Source of the DNA: Acholeplasmataceae bacterium
GTDB taxonomy: Bacteria > Bacillota_I > Bacilli_A > ML615J-28 > CAG-698
Reading direction: 5' to 3'
DNA: 6,138 bases
Assembly: GCA_012841765.1 (NCBI GenBank)
Contig: DUUA01000047.1
Coordinates: forward strand, 1 to 6,138
The position numbers and the translations under genes are program-made. The number at the start of each line of letters is the position of its first letter. Position 1 is the stretch's first letter. This document shows positions 5,701-6,138 of the stretch, one piece after another. Under the pieces are notes generated by a model. It saw only the letters and a program-made list of their open reading frames with translations. It searched no databases and had not been told where the DNA came from.

Positions 5701-6138
5701 GTGGATATTAACAGTAATTATAAAATTTATAAGTCTTTTGATTTATCAGGAGAGGAATTTTTTTCTCTAACAAGATTATATTTACCATTAATGGGAATGG
5801 ATAGTTTCTCATTATATTTATATCTTTTAACATTAGAAAATAAAGAAACATATAATATTAGACAAATATTAGATTCTTTGAATCTTTCAAAAATTAATTT
5901 TCTTGAAAATGCTTTTGATAAATTAGCTGCATTATCTTTAGTTGAAAATTATTACCATGAACAAAAAGGTTATTATTTTAAAATAATAAAACCTTTAAAT
6001 TTAGAATCTTTTTTTTGTAATTCAGTTTTAAAATCATTTTTAGTTAGTCAAATAGGAACTATAGAAGTTGGAAGATTCACATGCTCGCACGGGAACACCT
6101 TCCCTCAATCGGGTATCCGGCGCCGGTCTGCATCCACA
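5701..6138 (+). CDS. dnaB: Replication initiation and membrane attachment protein DnaB, N-terminal part (cut by the window end)
   Basis: This is the Gram-positive DnaB (not the helicase), which with DnaD and DnaI helps load the replicative helicase at the origin and at stalled forks. It starts at GTG 5701, two bases after the previous stop, with GAGGG (5688-5692) eight bases upstream inside the previous gene. Visible residues 1-125 match the N-terminal winged-helix domain. LYLPLMGMDSFSLYLYLL (26-43) parallels the Bacillus 'LYQPLIG..AFSLYMTL' segment. KPLNLESFF (97-105) followed by LKSFLVSQIGTIE parallels 'PPLRPNEFF...L..FL...VGK'. The frame stays open to the window edge. However, from about residue 126 (base 6076) the peptide, TCSHGNTFPQSGIRRRSAST, no longer resembles DnaB and is GC-rich, so only about 5701-6075 is trustworthy. 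I assigned it by recalled similarity and gene position. Confidence 0.82.
   Translation, partial: MDINSNYKIYKSFDLSGEEFFSLTRLYLPLMGMDSFSLYLYLLTLENKETYNIRQILDSLNLSKINFLENAFDKLAALSLVENYYHEQKGYYFKIIKPLNLESFFCNSVLKSFLVSQIGTIEVGRFTCSHGNTFPQSGIRRRSAST
6076..6138. other. GC-rich non-native tail: probable chimeric or adapter-like contig end
   Basis: From about base 6076 the composition changes abruptly. The last 58 bases (6081-6138) contain 36 G or C (62%), against about a quarter in the rest. Read in the dnaB frame, this stretch uses TCG, CGC, CGG, GGG and ACC codons that are rare or absent upstream, and DnaB similarity stops. It holds a perfect 10-bp palindrome CCGGCGCCGG (6117-6126) and a small hairpin GGGAA-CACC-TTCCC (6091-6104). 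I recognise no adapter, tRNA or insertion-sequence end. On the reverse strand one frame would read a short peptide ending at a TGA (complement of 6078-6080), so it could be the end of a gene from a GC-rich organism. Confidence 0.7.

Noticed and set aside
6076..6138. A tRNA or insertion-sequence end in the GC-rich tail.
   Set aside because: No T-loop sequence, acceptor stem or recognisable terminal inverted repeat is present. The short palindromes alone do not support either.

Overview
The window looks like a chromosomal fragment of a very AT-rich (roughly three quarters A+T), low-GC Gram-positive bacterium of the Bacilli type. Three things point there: the base composition, the order polA - mutM - coaE - (small gene) - dnaB, which resembles the Bacillus polA-mutM-coaE-nrdR-dnaB neighbourhood, and a polymerase I whose proofreading residues are degenerate, as in Bacillus. 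The genetic code appears standard: all four Trp codons in the polA operon are TGG, and coaE ends on TGA. An uncultured gut-type Bacilli or Acholeplasma-like lineage would fit, but the species cannot be named from this sequence.

Layout. Positions 1-104 (TGA stop) are the C-terminal tail of an unrecognised gene. A near-consensus sigma-A promoter (140-168) then drives a small membrane-anchored bacterial PH-domain gene (220-606). That gene carries an in-frame TGA at 427-429 but is otherwise intact. A hairpin plus T-tract (631-681) closes this unit. A second promoter region with an inverted repeat (697-765) precedes a tight co-directional operon. The operon holds polA (DNA polymerase I), a short nitroreductase, mutM/fpg (8-oxoguanine glycosylase/AP lyase), coaE (dephospho-CoA kinase), an unrecognised 124-residue protein, and the start of dnaB (replication initiation/membrane attachment). 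Junctions in the operon run from short overlaps to 9 bp gaps, and several ribosome binding sites lie inside the preceding gene, so translational coupling is likely.

How the genes work together. Pol I fills gaps and removes RNA primers. MutM excises oxidised purines and leaves gaps that Pol I can fill. DnaB loads the replicative helicase through DnaI. CoaE makes coenzyme A, and the nitroreductase is a flavin oxidoreductase with no obvious direct link. The operon is therefore mainly DNA replication and repair with metabolic passengers.

The last ~60 bases are about 62% G+C, use codons foreign to the rest, and break the DnaB homology. They most likely are a chimeric or adapter-like contig end, not native sequence. 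I found no CRISPR array, RNA gene, transposon or convincing new defence system. The points most worth a second look are the interrupted PH gene, the contig-end junction and the unrecognised gene between coaE and dnaB.
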